The notes under the pieces are model-generated. The model did not search any database. It had not been told where the DNA came from and saw only the letters and a program-made list of their open reading frames with translations. Positions 12,399 to 21,496 of a DNA stretch of 64,000 nt are shown piece by piece; the stretch's first letter is position 1, and each line of letters starts with the position of its first letter. Made by a program: the position numbers and the translations under genes. Origin of the DNA: Lactobacillus jensenii DSM 20557. GTDB taxonomy: Bacteria; Bacillota; Bacilli; Lactobacillales; Lactobacillaceae. The DNA lies in contig NZ_AYYU01000006.1 in assembly GCF_001436455.1 (NCBI RefSeq), positions 1 through 64,000 on the forward strand, read 5' to 3'.

Positions 12399-12935
12399 TT
12401 ATCTCTTAAATATAAATTTTCGGTAAAGGTATGTACCAGACATAAATATTAATCCAAACATAATTGCTACTGGTAAGGATAAACTTCTTGGCTTTAACAT
12501 TTTGTCTAATTCAAATTGAGCTAAGTCATATTTACTCGTAATACCTTGACTTTGGTCAATTAAGGTAAAAACTGCACGCAATAATCGCTTGACTCCTTGG
12601 CTAAACTGATTTTTATTAGTGGACTTTAATAATTCTGCTTGACTGGTTAATAAGGCTGATTTTTTATTTGAAGTAATAATCTTTTGCCAGCTTTTACCAA
12701 CGTACAATTGTATATTATTTCTTTTATTACTACATTTAACCAAAAGATAAATCTCTTTTGGCGCTACTTTTGCAGGCCTAGTATTAACAACTTTAATTTT
12801 AACTTCAATATTTTTTTGCTCATAAAACTGATTTTGTCTTTGAATTAATTGCTCAGTTGTTAAATCATTGGAACTAAAAGCTGTTACTATTGGAAAAAAT
12901 AACAATAAAAAGAAAATCAAACATTTAGACTTCAT
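12399..12935 (-). CDS. Secreted/membrane-anchored protein, possibly TPM-domain-like
   Basis: A 178-residue protein with an N-terminal signal or anchor segment (residues about 4-20), an extracytoplasmic region of about 120 residues, and a C-terminal membrane helix near residues 150-172 followed by basic residues. The order (signal, small alpha/beta domain, C-terminal anchor) and the IQLYVGKSW stretch recall TPM-domain proteins, but similarity is weak and I give no function. The ATG at 12935 overlaps the comEB end by 11 bases and has GAGGA upstream; a TTG 18 bases earlier is less likely. Third gene of the trpS operon. Confidence 0.8.
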   Translation of the reverse strand: MKSKCLIFFLLLFFPIVTAFSSNDLTTEQLIQRQNQFYEQKNIEVKIKVVNTRPAKVAPKEIYLLVKCSNKRNNIQLYVGKSWQKIITSNKKSALLTSQAELLKSTNKNQFSQGVKRLLRAVFTLIDQSQGITSKYDLAQFELDKMLKPRSLSLPVAIMFGLIFMSGTYLYRKFIFKR

Positions 12936-13407
12936 TTTGACCAATTTCCTCAACTAGATTCTGGACATAACTAGAATCTAACTTAATTTGATTAACTTCA
13001 ACACCAGTTTTCTTTAACAAATCTACTGCTAATGGGTTATCACGGTAATCAAAAAAGTAATTTACTCTTTTGATACCAGCTTGAATCAAGGCTTTTGTAC
13101 AATTATAACAAGGAAAATGAGTTACATATATTTCAGTATTTAAAGTTGAAACGCCATTTTTGGCACATTGAATCAGAGTATTCATCTCTGAGTGAATCGT
13201 GCGAACGCAATGTCCATCGACCATTTGATGCCCAACATCATCACAATGTGCTTGACCCGTTACAGAGCCGTTATATCCTGTGCCAATAATTCTTTTATCT
13301 TTAACTAACACACTACCAACTAGAGCGCGATTACAAGTCGAGCGTTGACTAATAACTAGCGCTTGCATCATAAAATATTGTTCCCAAGGAATACGATGAT
13401 TAGCCAT
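12925..13407 (-). CDS. comEB: dCMP deaminase (ComEB)
   Basis: Zinc-dependent deaminase converting dCMP to dUMP for dTTP synthesis; in Bacillus it is encoded in the comE operon. The 160-residue protein has the zinc motifs HSEMN near residue 69 and PCYNC near 98-102, plus an upstream His/Cys-containing segment typical of the family. Its ATG overlaps the trpS stop codon as TAATG, and its own end overlaps the next gene. It is not beside comEA or comEC here, so a competence role is not indicated by context. Confidence 0.94.
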   Translation of the reverse strand: MANHRIPWEQYFMMQALVISQRSTCNRALVGSVLVKDKRIIGTGYNGSVTGQAHCDDVGHQMVDGHCVRTIHSEMNTLIQCAKNGVSTLNTEIYVTHFPCYNCTKALIQAGIKRVNYFFDYRDNPLAVDLLKKTGVEVNQIKLDSSYVQNLVEEIGQNEV

Positions 13408-14432
13408 TATCTTTGTCCTTTGAAGTAGTTAAATCCAATTGCATCACGAACCTCTTGCAAAGTTTCATTAGCAACTTCGTTAGCTTTTTTTGATCCTTCT
13501 AAAAGCATTTCATAAACAGCATCTTTATCTTGGGCAAACTTTTCTCTACGTTCTCTAATTGGTGCAAGTTCTTCTTCCAAAACTTCGTTTAAGTAACGCT
13601 TGATCTTCACATCACCTAAACCACCTTTTTGGTATTGCGCCTTTAAGTCCACAACTTTATCTTGATCTTTAGCAAAAACATCAAGGTAAGTAAAGACCGT
13701 ATTTCCTTCAACTTGGCCTGGATCTTCTACGTGGATATGGTTAGGGTCAGTATACATTGACATTACTTTTTTGGTTAAAGTCTTAGCATCATCAGCTAAA
13801 TAAATTGCATTGCCTAATGATTTACTCATCTTGGCATTACCATCAAGTCCTGGTAATCTACCTTGTCCCTTTGGTGGGAAGTAACCCTTAGGTTCTTTCA
13901 AAATATCTGTATTGTACAAGCGGTTAAAGGTTCTAACAATTTCTCTTGTTTGTTCCATCATTGGTTCTTGGTCATCCCCAACAGGAATTAAAGTTGCCTT
14001 GAAAGCAGTAATATCTGCTGCTTGTGATACTGGATAAGTCAAAAAGCCAGCTGGAATACTTTCATTAAAGTTCTTTTGCTTAATTTCAGTCTTAACAGTT
14101 GGATTTCTTTCGAGTCTTGCGACTGTAACTAAGTCTAAGTAGTAAGCTGTTAATTCAAATAAAGCTGGAATTTGTGATTGGACAAAAATTGTTGATTTTT
14201 CAGGATCAATTCCTACCGCTAAATAATCAAGTGCAACTTCAATTAAGCTGTTACGAATCTTTTCAGGATTACGTGCATTATCCGTTAAAGCTTGAGTATC
14301 AGCAATCATGATATATGGGTCGTATTTACCTTCATTTTGTAAAATTACCCGATTTTTTAATGACCCAATATAGTGTCCAATATGTAAACGTCCAGTAGGA
14401 CGATCTCCCGTCAAAAGTACTTCTTTAGCCAT
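13407..14432 (-). CDS. trpS: Tryptophanyl-tRNA synthetase
   Basis: Charges tRNA-Trp. The 341-residue class I synthetase has [10 protein letters not shown] near residues 13-22 and KMSKS near 199-203. The ATG at 14432 is chosen because AAGGAGATA precedes it; the frame is open further upstream but runs through the divergent tRNA-Gly gene. It heads a tightly overlapping operon with comEB and a membrane protein. I see no T-box in the leader. Confidence 0.97.
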   Translation of the reverse strand: MAKEVLLTGDRPTGRLHIGHYIGSLKNRVILQNEGKYDPYIMIADTQALTDNARNPEKIRNSLIEVALDYLAVGIDPEKSTIFVQSQIPALFELTAYYLDLVTVARLERNPTVKTEIKQKNFNESIPAGFLTYPVSQAADITAFKATLIPVGDDQEPMMEQTREIVRTFNRLYNTDILKEPKGYFPPKGQGRLPGLDGNAKMSKSLGNAIYLADDAKTLTKKVMSMYTDPNHIHVEDPGQVEGNTVFTYLDVFAKDQDKVVDLKAQYQKGGLGDVKIKRYLNEVLEEELAPIRERREKFAQDKDAVYEMLLEGSKKANEVANETLQEVRDAIGFNYFKGQR

Positions 14433-14507
14433 AGTTATCTCCTTAAATTCAAATTTTCTAAACTTCAAAATTATTACCTTTATTTTAACATATCTCGCAA
14501 TTTTCTC

Positions 14508-14536
14508 TTGGACAAAGGAAATATTCATGATAAACT
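14508..14536 (+). promoter_or_regulatory. Promoter of tRNA-Gly
   Basis: TTGGAC (14508-14513), 17-base spacer, TAAACT (14531-14536). Initiation would fall a few bases before the mature tRNA end. Confidence 0.65.
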
Positions 14537-14548
14537 TATCATGTACTT

Positions 14549-14619
14549 GCGGGTATAGTTTAATGGTAAAACACCAGCTTCCCAAGCTGGGGATGCGGGT
14601 TCGATTCACGCTATCCGCT
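14549..14619 (+). tRNA. tRNA-Gly, anticodon CCC
   Basis: A 71-base cloverleaf: acceptor GCGGGTA / TATCCGC (one G-T pair), D stem GTTT / AAAC, anticodon stem CCAGC / GCTGG with loop TTCCCAA (anticodon CCC), and T loop TTCGATT. The T stem GCGGG / CACGC has a G-A mismatch at the fourth pair. CCA is not encoded. It is a lone tRNA on the plus strand with its own promoter and a hairpin terminator. Confidence 0.93.
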
Positions 14620-14624
14620 CAACA

Positions 14625-14654
14625 AAAAAGGAATTCCAATTGGAATTCCTTTTT
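14625..14654. terminator. Bidirectional terminator between tRNA-Gly and the CPBP gene
   Basis: A perfect 30-base palindrome: AAAAAGGAATTCC, loop AATT, GGAATTCCTTTTT. It ends the plus-strand tRNA and the minus-strand CPBP gene. Confidence 0.9.
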
Positions 14655-14658
14655 ATTT

Positions 14659-15321
14659 TTATACTAGCATTACCATCAACAAGCCATTCAAAATCGCTAA
14701 GTAAAGTGGCATAACAATATTTTGACTATATAAATATGCCCAAGCAAAGATCAAGCCGAAAACCATATCAAACAAAAATACAGGTACGTTCAACTGAAAG
14801 TTAACTAAGCTAAATATCAGGCCTGAAAATACTATACCAAAAATTGCTACTGACCCCACATTATCTCTAAATAAATAATTAAATAAAAATCCTTCAGCTA
14901 AAAACACTTGTAAAAAAGGTAATACTAAGCCTTGTGCAAAAATTAAGAACCAAAACATTGATACTGATTCATGTTTAGCATAAGTTAATTGAAAGGTATA
15001 GGAGTTTATATATTGATTTACTTGTAAATAAGATACTAATCCACGTAAAAAGAAAATTAAAAACGATAACCAAAGAGTCACTTTGATATTATCTAATAAA
15101 CTTACTTTATTTACTTTTTCAAAATATCTTTGTTCTCTCTTAAAACGATATACATATAATAAAAAGGTCATAACAGTTACAACAGCAAATAGAATTAAAT
15201 CCCAAATATGCAACTTTGAGCTATTAGCACATAACTCTTTGGCTCCTATAACCATTAAGTACCCTACAATAAAGACCGCATATCTAATTAGATTTCCTTG
15301 TACAGATTTTGGCGAATTCAA
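14659..15321 (-). CDS. CPBP (CAAX-like) membrane protein, catalytic motifs degenerate
   Basis: About 220 residues with seven or so hydrophobic segments. The pattern AEGFLFNYLF near residue 140 sits where CPBP proteases have EExxxR, FSLVNF replaces the FxxxH motif, and a HxxxN-like LAILN lies near the C-terminus. Only part of the predicted active site remains, so it may be an inactive relative. I prefer a TTG start at 15321 because TAGGAG lies 8 bases upstream; a GTG at 15330 would leave almost no spacing. CPBP proteins in lactobacilli often serve bacteriocin immunity or membrane proteolysis, but no bacteriocin gene is adjacent. Confidence 0.75.
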   Translation of the reverse strand: MNSPKSVQGNLIRYAVFIVGYLMVIGAKELCANSSKLHIWDLILFAVVTVMTFLLYVYRFKREQRYFEKVNKVSLLDNIKVTLWLSFLIFFLRGLVSYLQVNQYINSYTFQLTYAKHESVSMFWFLIFAQGLVLPFLQVFLAEGFLFNYLFRDNVGSVAIFGIVFSGLIFSLVNFQLNVPVFLFDMVFGLIFAWAYLYSQNIVMPLYLAILNGLLMVMLV

Positions 15322-15395
15322 GTGCCACACTCCTATCCTAAACCATATCTTGTTAAATTATAACAAAAATTGGTCTACATGGCTCTAATATCTAA

Positions 15396-15752
15396 TTACA
15401 GTTCTTTAACAATCTCAAGACAATTTATTTCTGATATATTAATTATCTGTCGATTAATAACTACTTGATTATCAATCCAGCCTTCAATAATTCCTTTAAT
15501 TTCAGGAAAAGGGGCTCCATCTAGGTCCACTGCTTTTAATTGTATCTGAACTATTTTTCCCTGAGTGGTTGCTTCTAACAATACTTTCTTTATCTTTTCT
15601 AAATCTAAAGCTTTTTTCAATCTATTATTTTCACATTTTTTACTTTGAGATATTTTGGCAGTATGAGCACTCAAGAAAAAGCCAGTCCATTTCTTCATTC
15701 CTCGATCTTGATAGTTTTTAAAGAAATCATATATCTGCTTATCACTAGTCAT
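15396..15752 (-). CDS. YolD-like protein, partner of Y-family polymerase
   Basis: A 118-residue protein with the YolD signature YQDRGMKKWTGFFLSAHT near residues 14-31. YolD-like proteins are usually encoded next to UmuC/UvrX-type polymerases and are thought to play an UmuD-like accessory role. The ATG at 15752 overlaps the polymerase stop codon as ATGACTAG and has GGGAAG upstream; an in-frame ATG at 15767 is also possible. Co-transcribed with the upstream polymerase gene and therefore probably under the same LexA box. Confidence 0.85.
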   Translation of the reverse strand: MTSDKQIYDFFKNYQDRGMKKWTGFFLSAHTAKISQSKKCENNRLKKALDLEKIKKVLLEATTQGKIVQIQLKAVDLDGAPFPEIKGIIEGWIDNQVVINRQIINISEINCLEIVKEL

Positions 15753-17055
15753 AAATCTTCCCACCATTATGTCCACCAACCAAATTTGCTCGTCTAATTG
15801 CAGTTGCTCCCGGCAAAAGACTAGATGCTTTAACTAAACTAGTTGGACCATACTTTTCTCTGAGAGAATCAATAACATAATCAAAATTTTTACGCTTTAT
15901 TTGCTTAGCTGGATCTGAAAACAAATCAAGCTGTTGCTCTATATCTGGCAATAAATCCGAATAACTAATACTAATAGTTCTGACTGCTTCGCCATTCCAA
16001 TATTTTCGAAATAAACTTCTTAATTCCGTAGTTAAAGCAATGTTATCATTTGTCGCTGTGATTTTTTTGCTTGCATTAATACCATTTCTCTTGTTATTTT
16101 TCAGTTTTGAAAATCCTATATGTAAAGAAATACAACTAGTAAGCAATTTATGTTTTCTAATTCTAGCTGCCACTTGTTCTGCTATTTCTCTAATTACAAT
16201 CTCAATTTCTCGTTGGCCCAAATAGTCCCTCATTAAGATTTGCGAATTTCCAAAACTTTTTCGCTTAGGCTTATATTTATACCTGATAATACTCCGATCA
16301 ACACCCCAACTTATTGCAAAAAGTTGCTCACCAATTATTCCAAATTCAGATTTTAACTTTTCAGGATTACAATGAGCTAATTCATTCATATCATTAATCC
16401 CTAATTTTTTTAATCGCTGAGCTGTTGATTTATTAATACCCCAAACATCTTCTAAGTTTTTTATTTGCCAAATTGTATCAGGGACATCAATATAATGCCA
16501 AAACGCAATCATTGACCATCTCTTTTTTGCATCAATATCCATAGCAAGTTTAGCAAGTAATGGGTTTTCTCCTATACCACATGTAGTATATAATCCTAGT
16601 TTTTCCTTAATTTCTTTTTGAATTTTTCTGCCAACTAAATATGGATCTGTGCCAAACAAATGCCATGATTCAGTCATATCAATCATACTTTCATCAATAG
16701 AATAAGTATGTATATCTTCTTCAGCTGCATATTTTCGAAAAATATCTAATACTTCCATACTTTTTTCGATATACAAATTCATATGTGGTTCCACTAAAAG
16801 CAAATCTTCTCTTTGAGATTTTGGCGGTAGATCTCTCGCTCTCATAACATTTGTTAAGCCATATTTTTTCTTAGCTAAAGGAGATGCGGCCATGATTAAG
16901 CTGGATTGTTCATCACTATCTGGTTGATGAGAAAGAACTGCTAAAGCTGTCGTCATCGGATTTAAGCCTAATCTCAAACACTCGCAACTAGCATAAAATG
17001 ACTTATTATCAATCATAAATATTAATCTATGAGGTTCATACCTATAATCATACAT
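15745..17055 (-). CDS. Y-family (UmuC/UvrX-type) translesion DNA polymerase
   Basis: Error-prone polymerase that copies across lesions. The 436-residue protein has the catalytic motifs FMIDNKSFYASCE near residue 14 and SIDES near 117, a helix-hairpin-helix region (VWGINKSTAQRLKKLGI) and the C-terminal little-finger domain. The ATG at 17055 has AAGGAAG upstream. A LexA-type box overlaps its promoter, and YolD follows with an 8-base overlap. Such pairs are common on mobile elements, but here the flanks are ordinary chromosomal genes. Confidence 0.92.
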   Translation of the reverse strand: MYDYRYEPHRLIFMIDNKSFYASCECLRLGLNPMTTALAVLSHQPDSDEQSSLIMAASPLAKKKYGLTNVMRARDLPPKSQREDLLLVEPHMNLYIEKSMEVLDIFRKYAAEEDIHTYSIDESMIDMTESWHLFGTDPYLVGRKIQKEIKEKLGLYTTCGIGENPLLAKLAMDIDAKKRWSMIAFWHYIDVPDTIWQIKNLEDVWGINKSTAQRLKKLGINDMNELAHCNPEKLKSEFGIIGEQLFAISWGVDRSIIRYKYKPKRKSFGNSQILMRDYLGQREIEIVIREIAEQVAARIRKHKLLTSCISLHIGFSKLKNNKRNGINASKKITATNDNIALTTELRSLFRKYWNGEAVRTISISYSDLLPDIEQQLDLFSDPAKQIKRKNFDYVIDSLREKYGPTSLVKASSLLPGATAIRRANLVGGHNGGKIYD

Positions 17056-17073
17056 TCGCTCTTCTTCCTTTTG

Positions 17074-17087
17074 CAAACATAAGTTCG
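17074..17087 (-). promoter_or_regulatory. LexA (DinR) SOS box
   Basis: Minus strand reads CGAACTTATGTTTG, 13 of 14 matches to the Gram-positive LexA consensus CGAACRNRYGTTYG. It lies just downstream of a TATAAT -10 box (17090-17095), where repressor binding would block initiation of the polymerase operon. Confidence 0.78.
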
Positions 17088-17139
17088 TAATTATAATCTA
17101 CACAGGTTCCATAAAAAATGCAATCTTTTTATAAAAAAA

Positions 17140-17161
17140 GATCAAGTTAAAAACTTGATCT
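17140..17161 (-). terminator. Terminator of greA
   Basis: AGATCAAGTT / AACTTGATCT stem with a 2-base centre (AAAA loop in practice), followed by TTTTTTTAT on the minus strand. The stem overlaps the greA stop codon. Confidence 0.85.
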
Positions 17162-17622
17162 CACAAAACCTCTTCAATTGTAACTTCATATGAACCAGCA
17201 GGAGCTTCAACAGTGACGCAACTACCTGCTTCTTTTTTCATGATAGCAACACCTAATGGAGAATCAAATGAAATTTTACCCGCTTCTAAATCCGCTTCCA
17301 ATCTTCCCACAATTTCATAGGTATCACTTGTCTCATCATCTTCAAAACGCAGTTTAACTTTCTTACCTAAATCAACTTTTTTATCGTCATTCGGGGTTAT
17401 AATTTCAGCATATTTTAATTGCTTATCTAAATAGCGAAGTCTACTTTCCAGATGACGTAACTCTTTTTTAGCTTCTGTGTATTCACTATTTTCAGATAAA
17501 TCTCCCAAACTTCTCGCTTCTTGAAGTGCTTTAATTTTTATTGGGCGACTTTTCTTTAAATTCTTGATTTCTTCCTCAATCAATTTATAACCTTGAGGCG
17601 TCATTTTTTGAAAATAAACCAT
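17161..17622 (-). CDS. greA: Transcription elongation factor GreA
   Basis: Rescues backtracked RNA polymerase by stimulating transcript cleavage. The 153-residue protein has the N-terminal coiled coil with the acidic tip DLSENSEY near residues 42-49 and the C-terminal FKBP-like domain with DSPLGVAIM. Its ATG overlaps the stop codon of the upstream lipoprotein gene as TAATG, so the two are translated from one message. Lactobacilli often carry two greA copies; which copy this is cannot be told from the window. Confidence 0.93.
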   Translation of the reverse strand: MVYFQKMTPQGYKLIEEEIKNLKKSRPIKIKALQEARSLGDLSENSEYTEAKKELRHLESRLRYLDKQLKYAEIITPNDDKKVDLGKKVKLRFEDDETSDTYEIVGRLEADLEAGKISFDSPLGVAIMKKEAGSCVTVEAPAGSYEVTIEEVL

Positions 17623-18209
17623 TAATTTACCTTAATCAGTGTATTGTTAACAATATCATAGTAGTATAGTCCATTTGCTTTTGCTACATAATTAGCCACA
17701 ATATGGCCACTAGCTTTTTCAGCTACAGAAATCTGGGTTTCACTTGATGAAGAAGAAATATATGCTACTAAATCTTTATCAGTAAAACTAGCTGGGTAAC
17801 CTCCACGTTTAAGCCAATCATTTACCGCAGCATTAGCAATTGATTCAGTACTGTTTGAGTTATTAGCTCTACCAGTATTTGTTTGACTGTTATTCGTTGC
17901 ACCTTGAGTATTCGTTGAATTTGAATTGTTTGAATTATTTAGACTACCAGTATTTTGCCCATTAGCATTCGAAGAAGCAGTTTCATTTGCATTACTTTGA
18001 CTGCTAGTTTCGGTTGAACTATTTTGATTCTCAGTTTCATCTATACGTGTTGACTTACGCTTTTTAGATTTCTTCGCCTTTTTATGATGTTTTTCTACAA
18101 TTTGACTTTGCTTAGTAGAAGAAGTCGTCGATTTCTTTTGTGAACACCCTGCTACCGCTCCTGCCAAAACCAATATTAAAGCTACTGAAGTAATTATTTT
18201 TTTATACAT
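17622..18209 (-). CDS. Lipoprotein with Ser/Thr/Asn-rich linker
   Basis: A 195-residue predicted lipoprotein: signal peptide with lipobox LAGAVAGC (Cys22), a Lys-rich patch, a long Ser/Asn/Thr/Gln linker (about residues 55-120), and a conserved-looking C-terminal domain of about 70 residues beginning SIANAAVNDWLKRGGYP. I do not recognise the domain. It precedes greA with overlapping codons, an unusual pairing. The linker suggests the C-terminal domain is held out through the cell wall. Confidence 0.85.
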   Translation of the reverse strand: MYKKIITSVALILVLAGAVAGCSQKKSTTSSTKQSQIVEKHHKKAKKSKKRKSTRIDETENQNSSTETSSQSNANETASSNANGQNTGSLNNSNNSNSTNTQGATNNSQTNTGRANNSNSTESIANAAVNDWLKRGGYPASFTDKDLVAYISSSSSETQISVAEKASGHIVANYVAKANGLYYYDIVNNTLIKVN

Positions 18210-18301
18210 AAATACTACCCCTTTTTCTAACTTCTATTATAAGACAATTTGACATATAAAATTAATTTTTTTAAGCATAAGACTAGCAATTAAGAAAGTT
18301 T

Positions 18302-18328
18302 TTGAGTTATATTAGTAATTATTATAAT
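18302..18328 (+). promoter_or_regulatory. Putative promoter of the 18.35 kb peptidase gene
   Basis: A consensus -10 TATAAT at 18323-18328 with a weaker -35-like TTGAGT at 18302-18307; the 15-base spacing is short, so the -35 is uncertain. Confidence 0.5.
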
Positions 18329-18349
18329 AGAATTAAAGGAGATTTAATT

Positions 18350-19666
18350 ATGGCTAATGAATTAACTTTACAAGAATTAGAAGATTTTAGTCGTGAATTT
18401 AATGCTGATCCTACTAGCCAAGTTGTAGCTCGAGCTGCCAAAAGAAGCGGTGTATTAGAAGCATCATATAACGATGCTGTATCACATCGTTTAACTCACG
18501 TATTTTCAACTGAATTAGATACTGATAATGTAACTAATCAACTTCAATCTGGTCGTTGCTGGTTATTTGCCACTTTAAACGTCTTACGTCATCATTTTGG
18601 CAAAGAATACAAGGCTAAGAATTTCACTTTTTCACAAGCTTATAACTTTTTCTGGGATAAAGTAGAACGTGCTAATAACTTCTATAATTATGTTTTAGAA
18701 AATGCGGACAAGCCATTGGATGACCGTGAAGTTAAAGCTTACTTTGACTTCGCTGGTCATGATGGTGGTCAATGGCACATGGCAATTTCATTAGTTGAAA
18801 AATATGGCGTTGTTCCTACTTATGCTATGCCTGAAACTGCCAACACTAACAACACTGCCGCATTAGCTGAAGCGTTGGCACAAAAAGAAAAGAAAGATGC
18901 TTTAGTTCTTAGAAAATTGGTGCAAGCTGGTGACTTAGAAGCTGCACAAAAGGCTCGCAAAAAGTTTTTAAGCGAAGTTTACCGCATGACTGCAATCGCT
19001 GTTGGTGAACCACCTAAGAAATTTGACTTAGAATATCGTGATGATGATAAGAAGTATCACTTAGAAAAGAACTTAACTCCTGTCGAATTTTATAACAAGT
19101 ACTTCAAAGATGTTGATTTGAGTGATTATGTTGTTTTAACCAACGCACCTGATCATGAATACAATAAGCTTTTTGCATTACCATCTGAAGACAATGTTCA
19201 AGGCAAGTACCCTATTAAGCTTTTGAACGTTCCAATGGAATTTCTAACTAGTGCTGCAATTGCCCAATTAAAAGATGGTGAAGCAGTTTGGTTTGGTAAT
19301 GATGTTGGTAAGCAAAAAGAAAACAAGACTGGCTTTTTAGCAACTGACTTATACAAGTTAGATGACTTGTTTGGCGTTGACCTGACTATGACTAAGAAAG
19401 AACGGCTTGAAACTGGTATGGGTGAAGTTTCTCACGCTATGACTTTAGTTGGTGTTGATGAAGATAACGGTGATGTTCGTCAATGGAAAGTTGAAAATTC
19501 ATGGGGCGAAAAAGTTGCAAAGAAGGGCTACTACGTTATGAGTCAAGATTGGTTTGAAGAATATGTTTATGAAGTAGTTGTCCACAAAAAGTATTTGACT
19601 AGCGAACAACAAAAATTAGCTGAAGGTCCTGCTCAACAGCTTCCTGCTTGGGATTCATTAGCATAA
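18350..19666 (+). CDS. pepE: C1B cysteine peptidase (PepE/PepG/PepC family)
   Basis: Cytosolic bleomycin-hydrolase-type thiol peptidase that degrades peptides. The 438-residue protein has the catalytic triad in QSGRCWLFATLN (Cys near 70), SHAMTLVG (His near 362) and VENSWGE (Asn near 383). The ATG at 18350 has AAAGGAGA upstream; 16 further upstream codons are open but lack a site. The C-terminus is typical of the family; PepE and PepG differ in endo- versus exopeptidase action, and sequence alone does not settle which this is. A paralogue lies at 21.5-22.8 kb on the other strand. Confidence 0.92.
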   Translation: MANELTLQELEDFSREFNADPTSQVVARAAKRSGVLEASYNDAVSHRLTHVFSTELDTDNVTNQLQSGRCWLFATLNVLRHHFGKEYKAKNFTFSQAYNFFWDKVERANNFYNYVLENADKPLDDREVKAYFDFAGHDGGQWHMAISLVEKYGVVPTYAMPETANTNNTAALAEALAQKEKKDALVLRKLVQAGDLEAAQKARKKFLSEVYRMTAIAVGEPPKKFDLEYRDDDKKYHLEKNLTPVEFYNKYFKDVDLSDYVVLTNAPDHEYNKLFALPSEDNVQGKYPIKLLNVPMEFLTSAAIAQLKDGEAVWFGNDVGKQKENKTGFLATDLYKLDDLFGVDLTMTKKERLETGMGEVSHAMTLVGVDEDNGDVRQWKVENSWGEKVAKKGYYVMSQDWFEEYVYEVVVHKKYLTSEQQKLAEGPAQQLPAWDSLA

Positions 19667-19667
19667 T

Positions 19668-19699
19668 AAAAATGGTTCAGAATTTTCTGAACCATTTTT
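19668..19699. terminator. Bidirectional terminator between the peptidase and oleate hydratase genes
   Basis: Perfect 15-base arms AAAAATGGTTCAGAA / TTCTGAACCATTTTT with a 2-base centre, between convergent genes. Confidence 0.9.
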
Positions 19700-19702
19700 T
19701 CT

Positions 19703-21394
19703 TTAACTAAACATTCTCTTAGTTGCCTTCATCAAGGTCTTTGGATCTTTATCATATCTTGGAGTTGAAACCAATTTACTCATTGGCACACCTGCAAAGT
19801 GAAAAGCTGCCACTTCACCAGAACGAACAGCACTTTCTTCAGTAAAGATCATTTGGTAAGGTTGTTCAACAAATTCACCCGTAAAGGCCAAGTTAGTTGA
19901 ATGTTTAGGAATGATTTCTGGACGATCACTCTTAGCACGGTTGTTAAACAAGGCTGAAGCATATGGCATATAACATGGGATACAGTTAATTACGCTAGCT
20001 AAGATTTTATCTTCTAGATCCTTAATATTGTGTGGTCCTGGATCAACCTTAGAAAGTTGTCCTATCAACTCTTGTAACATTTCCTTACCAGTCATCTTGA
20101 TATATTGCTTGTCAATAAATTCACCCTTGCGTCTTGGATATAAGAAGTAACCCCAAATGACCGTTTCATTATGCTTTTGCGTAGTGAAGTGAGGTTGATG
20201 GTGAACTACAATTGACATATTTACATCTTTTTGTCCTAGAGGCGTAATTGGACTAGTTGAAATGAATGAGTTAAGAGCATTTCCTGGAACTTGTGTGGTA
20301 ATTCTAGTAATTTCATTTAACAAAGTATGATCTTTAGTGGTTAAAGTAAAACTTACCCATTCTGAATCATTACGATCATTAAAGAACTTATCTGGACTAC
20401 CTAAATTGTAGAAGTGCTCACAAGCCTTCTTCCATAATGAAGATGCTGCACCATAATCCATATTTTCAGGTGCTGGAGTGTTAAAATCACCTAAAGTTGC
20501 TGAATCAGTAATTGATCCGTTCGTAAAGAAGACCGCAGTTTGATTATCAACCTCAACTTTTTCCTCCTTACCAATCTCGGTATTTTCCATCTTAAGTGCT
20601 GTTACTGTAATTTCATCTTGCATTGGAGTGTCTTTAAATTCAAAGTCTGTAACTCTCCGATTCATTACAAATTTACAACCTTGTTTTTGCAAATACTTAA
20701 TTAATGGAAGCATAATACTTTCATATTGGTTATAACGTGTCCGGTTAACACCAACTAAGTGCTCAATTTGAGTAAATTCGTAAATCATCTGATGCATATA
20801 ACGGCGTAATTCTTGCGCAGATGATTGAACTCTAAAGGCAAAAGTAGTTTCCCACATGTACCAGAAGTTCGTTTGGAACATATGAGGATCATCCTTAAAG
20901 TATTCTGCAATTGTGACATTATCAAGTTTTTCTTCTTGATTATCTGGCATCATAACTAGACGACTTAAGAGGATTCTATCCATGTTATTCAGACCCAGTT
21001 TATGGCCATCAACAATACCGATGCCACCTTCAAGTAAGCGAGCTTTATCATAAGTTCTGTGCTTACTATCAAAGTCCCGTGTATCTTCTTCTGCACTCAT
21101 ACCTGATTCTGTCACAGAAGGAATTCTTGACAACAAATCCATTAAATCAACATAAGTACGGTAGTTAAGCATTCTACCGCCCCGGGCAATAAACCCTTTA
21201 GTGTTTTCCATTGGATGATTTTGATTCCAATATTCTTCACTAGCTTCATTTGCTGCACTACCATCATTTGACCCATGTTTATCTAATGCATAAAAAGTGA
21301 TATTACTTCCAGACCATTTACCTTCTTGAATTAAATAGACTGCGGCTGCCATATTAGCAAGACCTGCTCCAATCATAATAGCTTTCTTTTTCAT
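19703..21394 (-). CDS. ohyA: Oleate hydratase (myosin-cross-reactive antigen family)
   Basis: FAD-dependent enzyme that adds water to the cis-9 double bond of unsaturated fatty acids, giving 10-hydroxy fatty acids, a detoxification step in gut lactobacilli. The 563-residue protein has the N-terminal dinucleotide motif GAGLANMAAAVYLI at residues 8-21, the GGRMLNYRTYVDL region near residue 72 and a C-terminal family-specific stretch PCYMPYASALFNNR. AAGGAGG precedes the start. It is monocistronic and convergent with the peptidase to its right in transcript terms. Confidence 0.95.
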   Translation of the reverse strand: MKKKAIMIGAGLANMAAAVYLIQEGKWSGSNITFYALDKHGSNDGSAANEASEEYWNQNHPMENTKGFIARGGRMLNYRTYVDLMDLLSRIPSVTESGMSAEEDTRDFDSKHRTYDKARLLEGGIGIVDGHKLGLNNMDRILLSRLVMMPDNQEEKLDNVTIAEYFKDDPHMFQTNFWYMWETTFAFRVQSSAQELRRYMHQMIYEFTQIEHLVGVNRTRYNQYESIMLPLIKYLQKQGCKFVMNRRVTDFEFKDTPMQDEITVTALKMENTEIGKEEKVEVDNQTAVFFTNGSITDSATLGDFNTPAPENMDYGAASSLWKKACEHFYNLGSPDKFFNDRNDSEWVSFTLTTKDHTLLNEITRITTQVPGNALNSFISTSPITPLGQKDVNMSIVVHHQPHFTTQKHNETVIWGYFLYPRRKGEFIDKQYIKMTGKEMLQELIGQLSKVDPGPHNIKDLEDKILASVINCIPCYMPYASALFNNRAKSDRPEIIPKHSTNLAFTGEFVEQPYQMIFTEESAVRSGEVAAFHFAGVPMSKLVSTPRYDKDPKTLMKATKRMFS

Positions 21395-21496
21395 ATTTAT
21401 CGGCCTCCTTAAACCGCTTACATTTTTAATTATAAAAAGCTATAAATATTTTAAAAGTCTTAAGTAACAATATCTGAAAATCTGTATTAACTAAAA

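Noticed and set aside
14433-14609. N-terminal extension of TrpS
   Set aside because: It overlaps the divergent tRNA-Gly gene and lacks a ribosome site.
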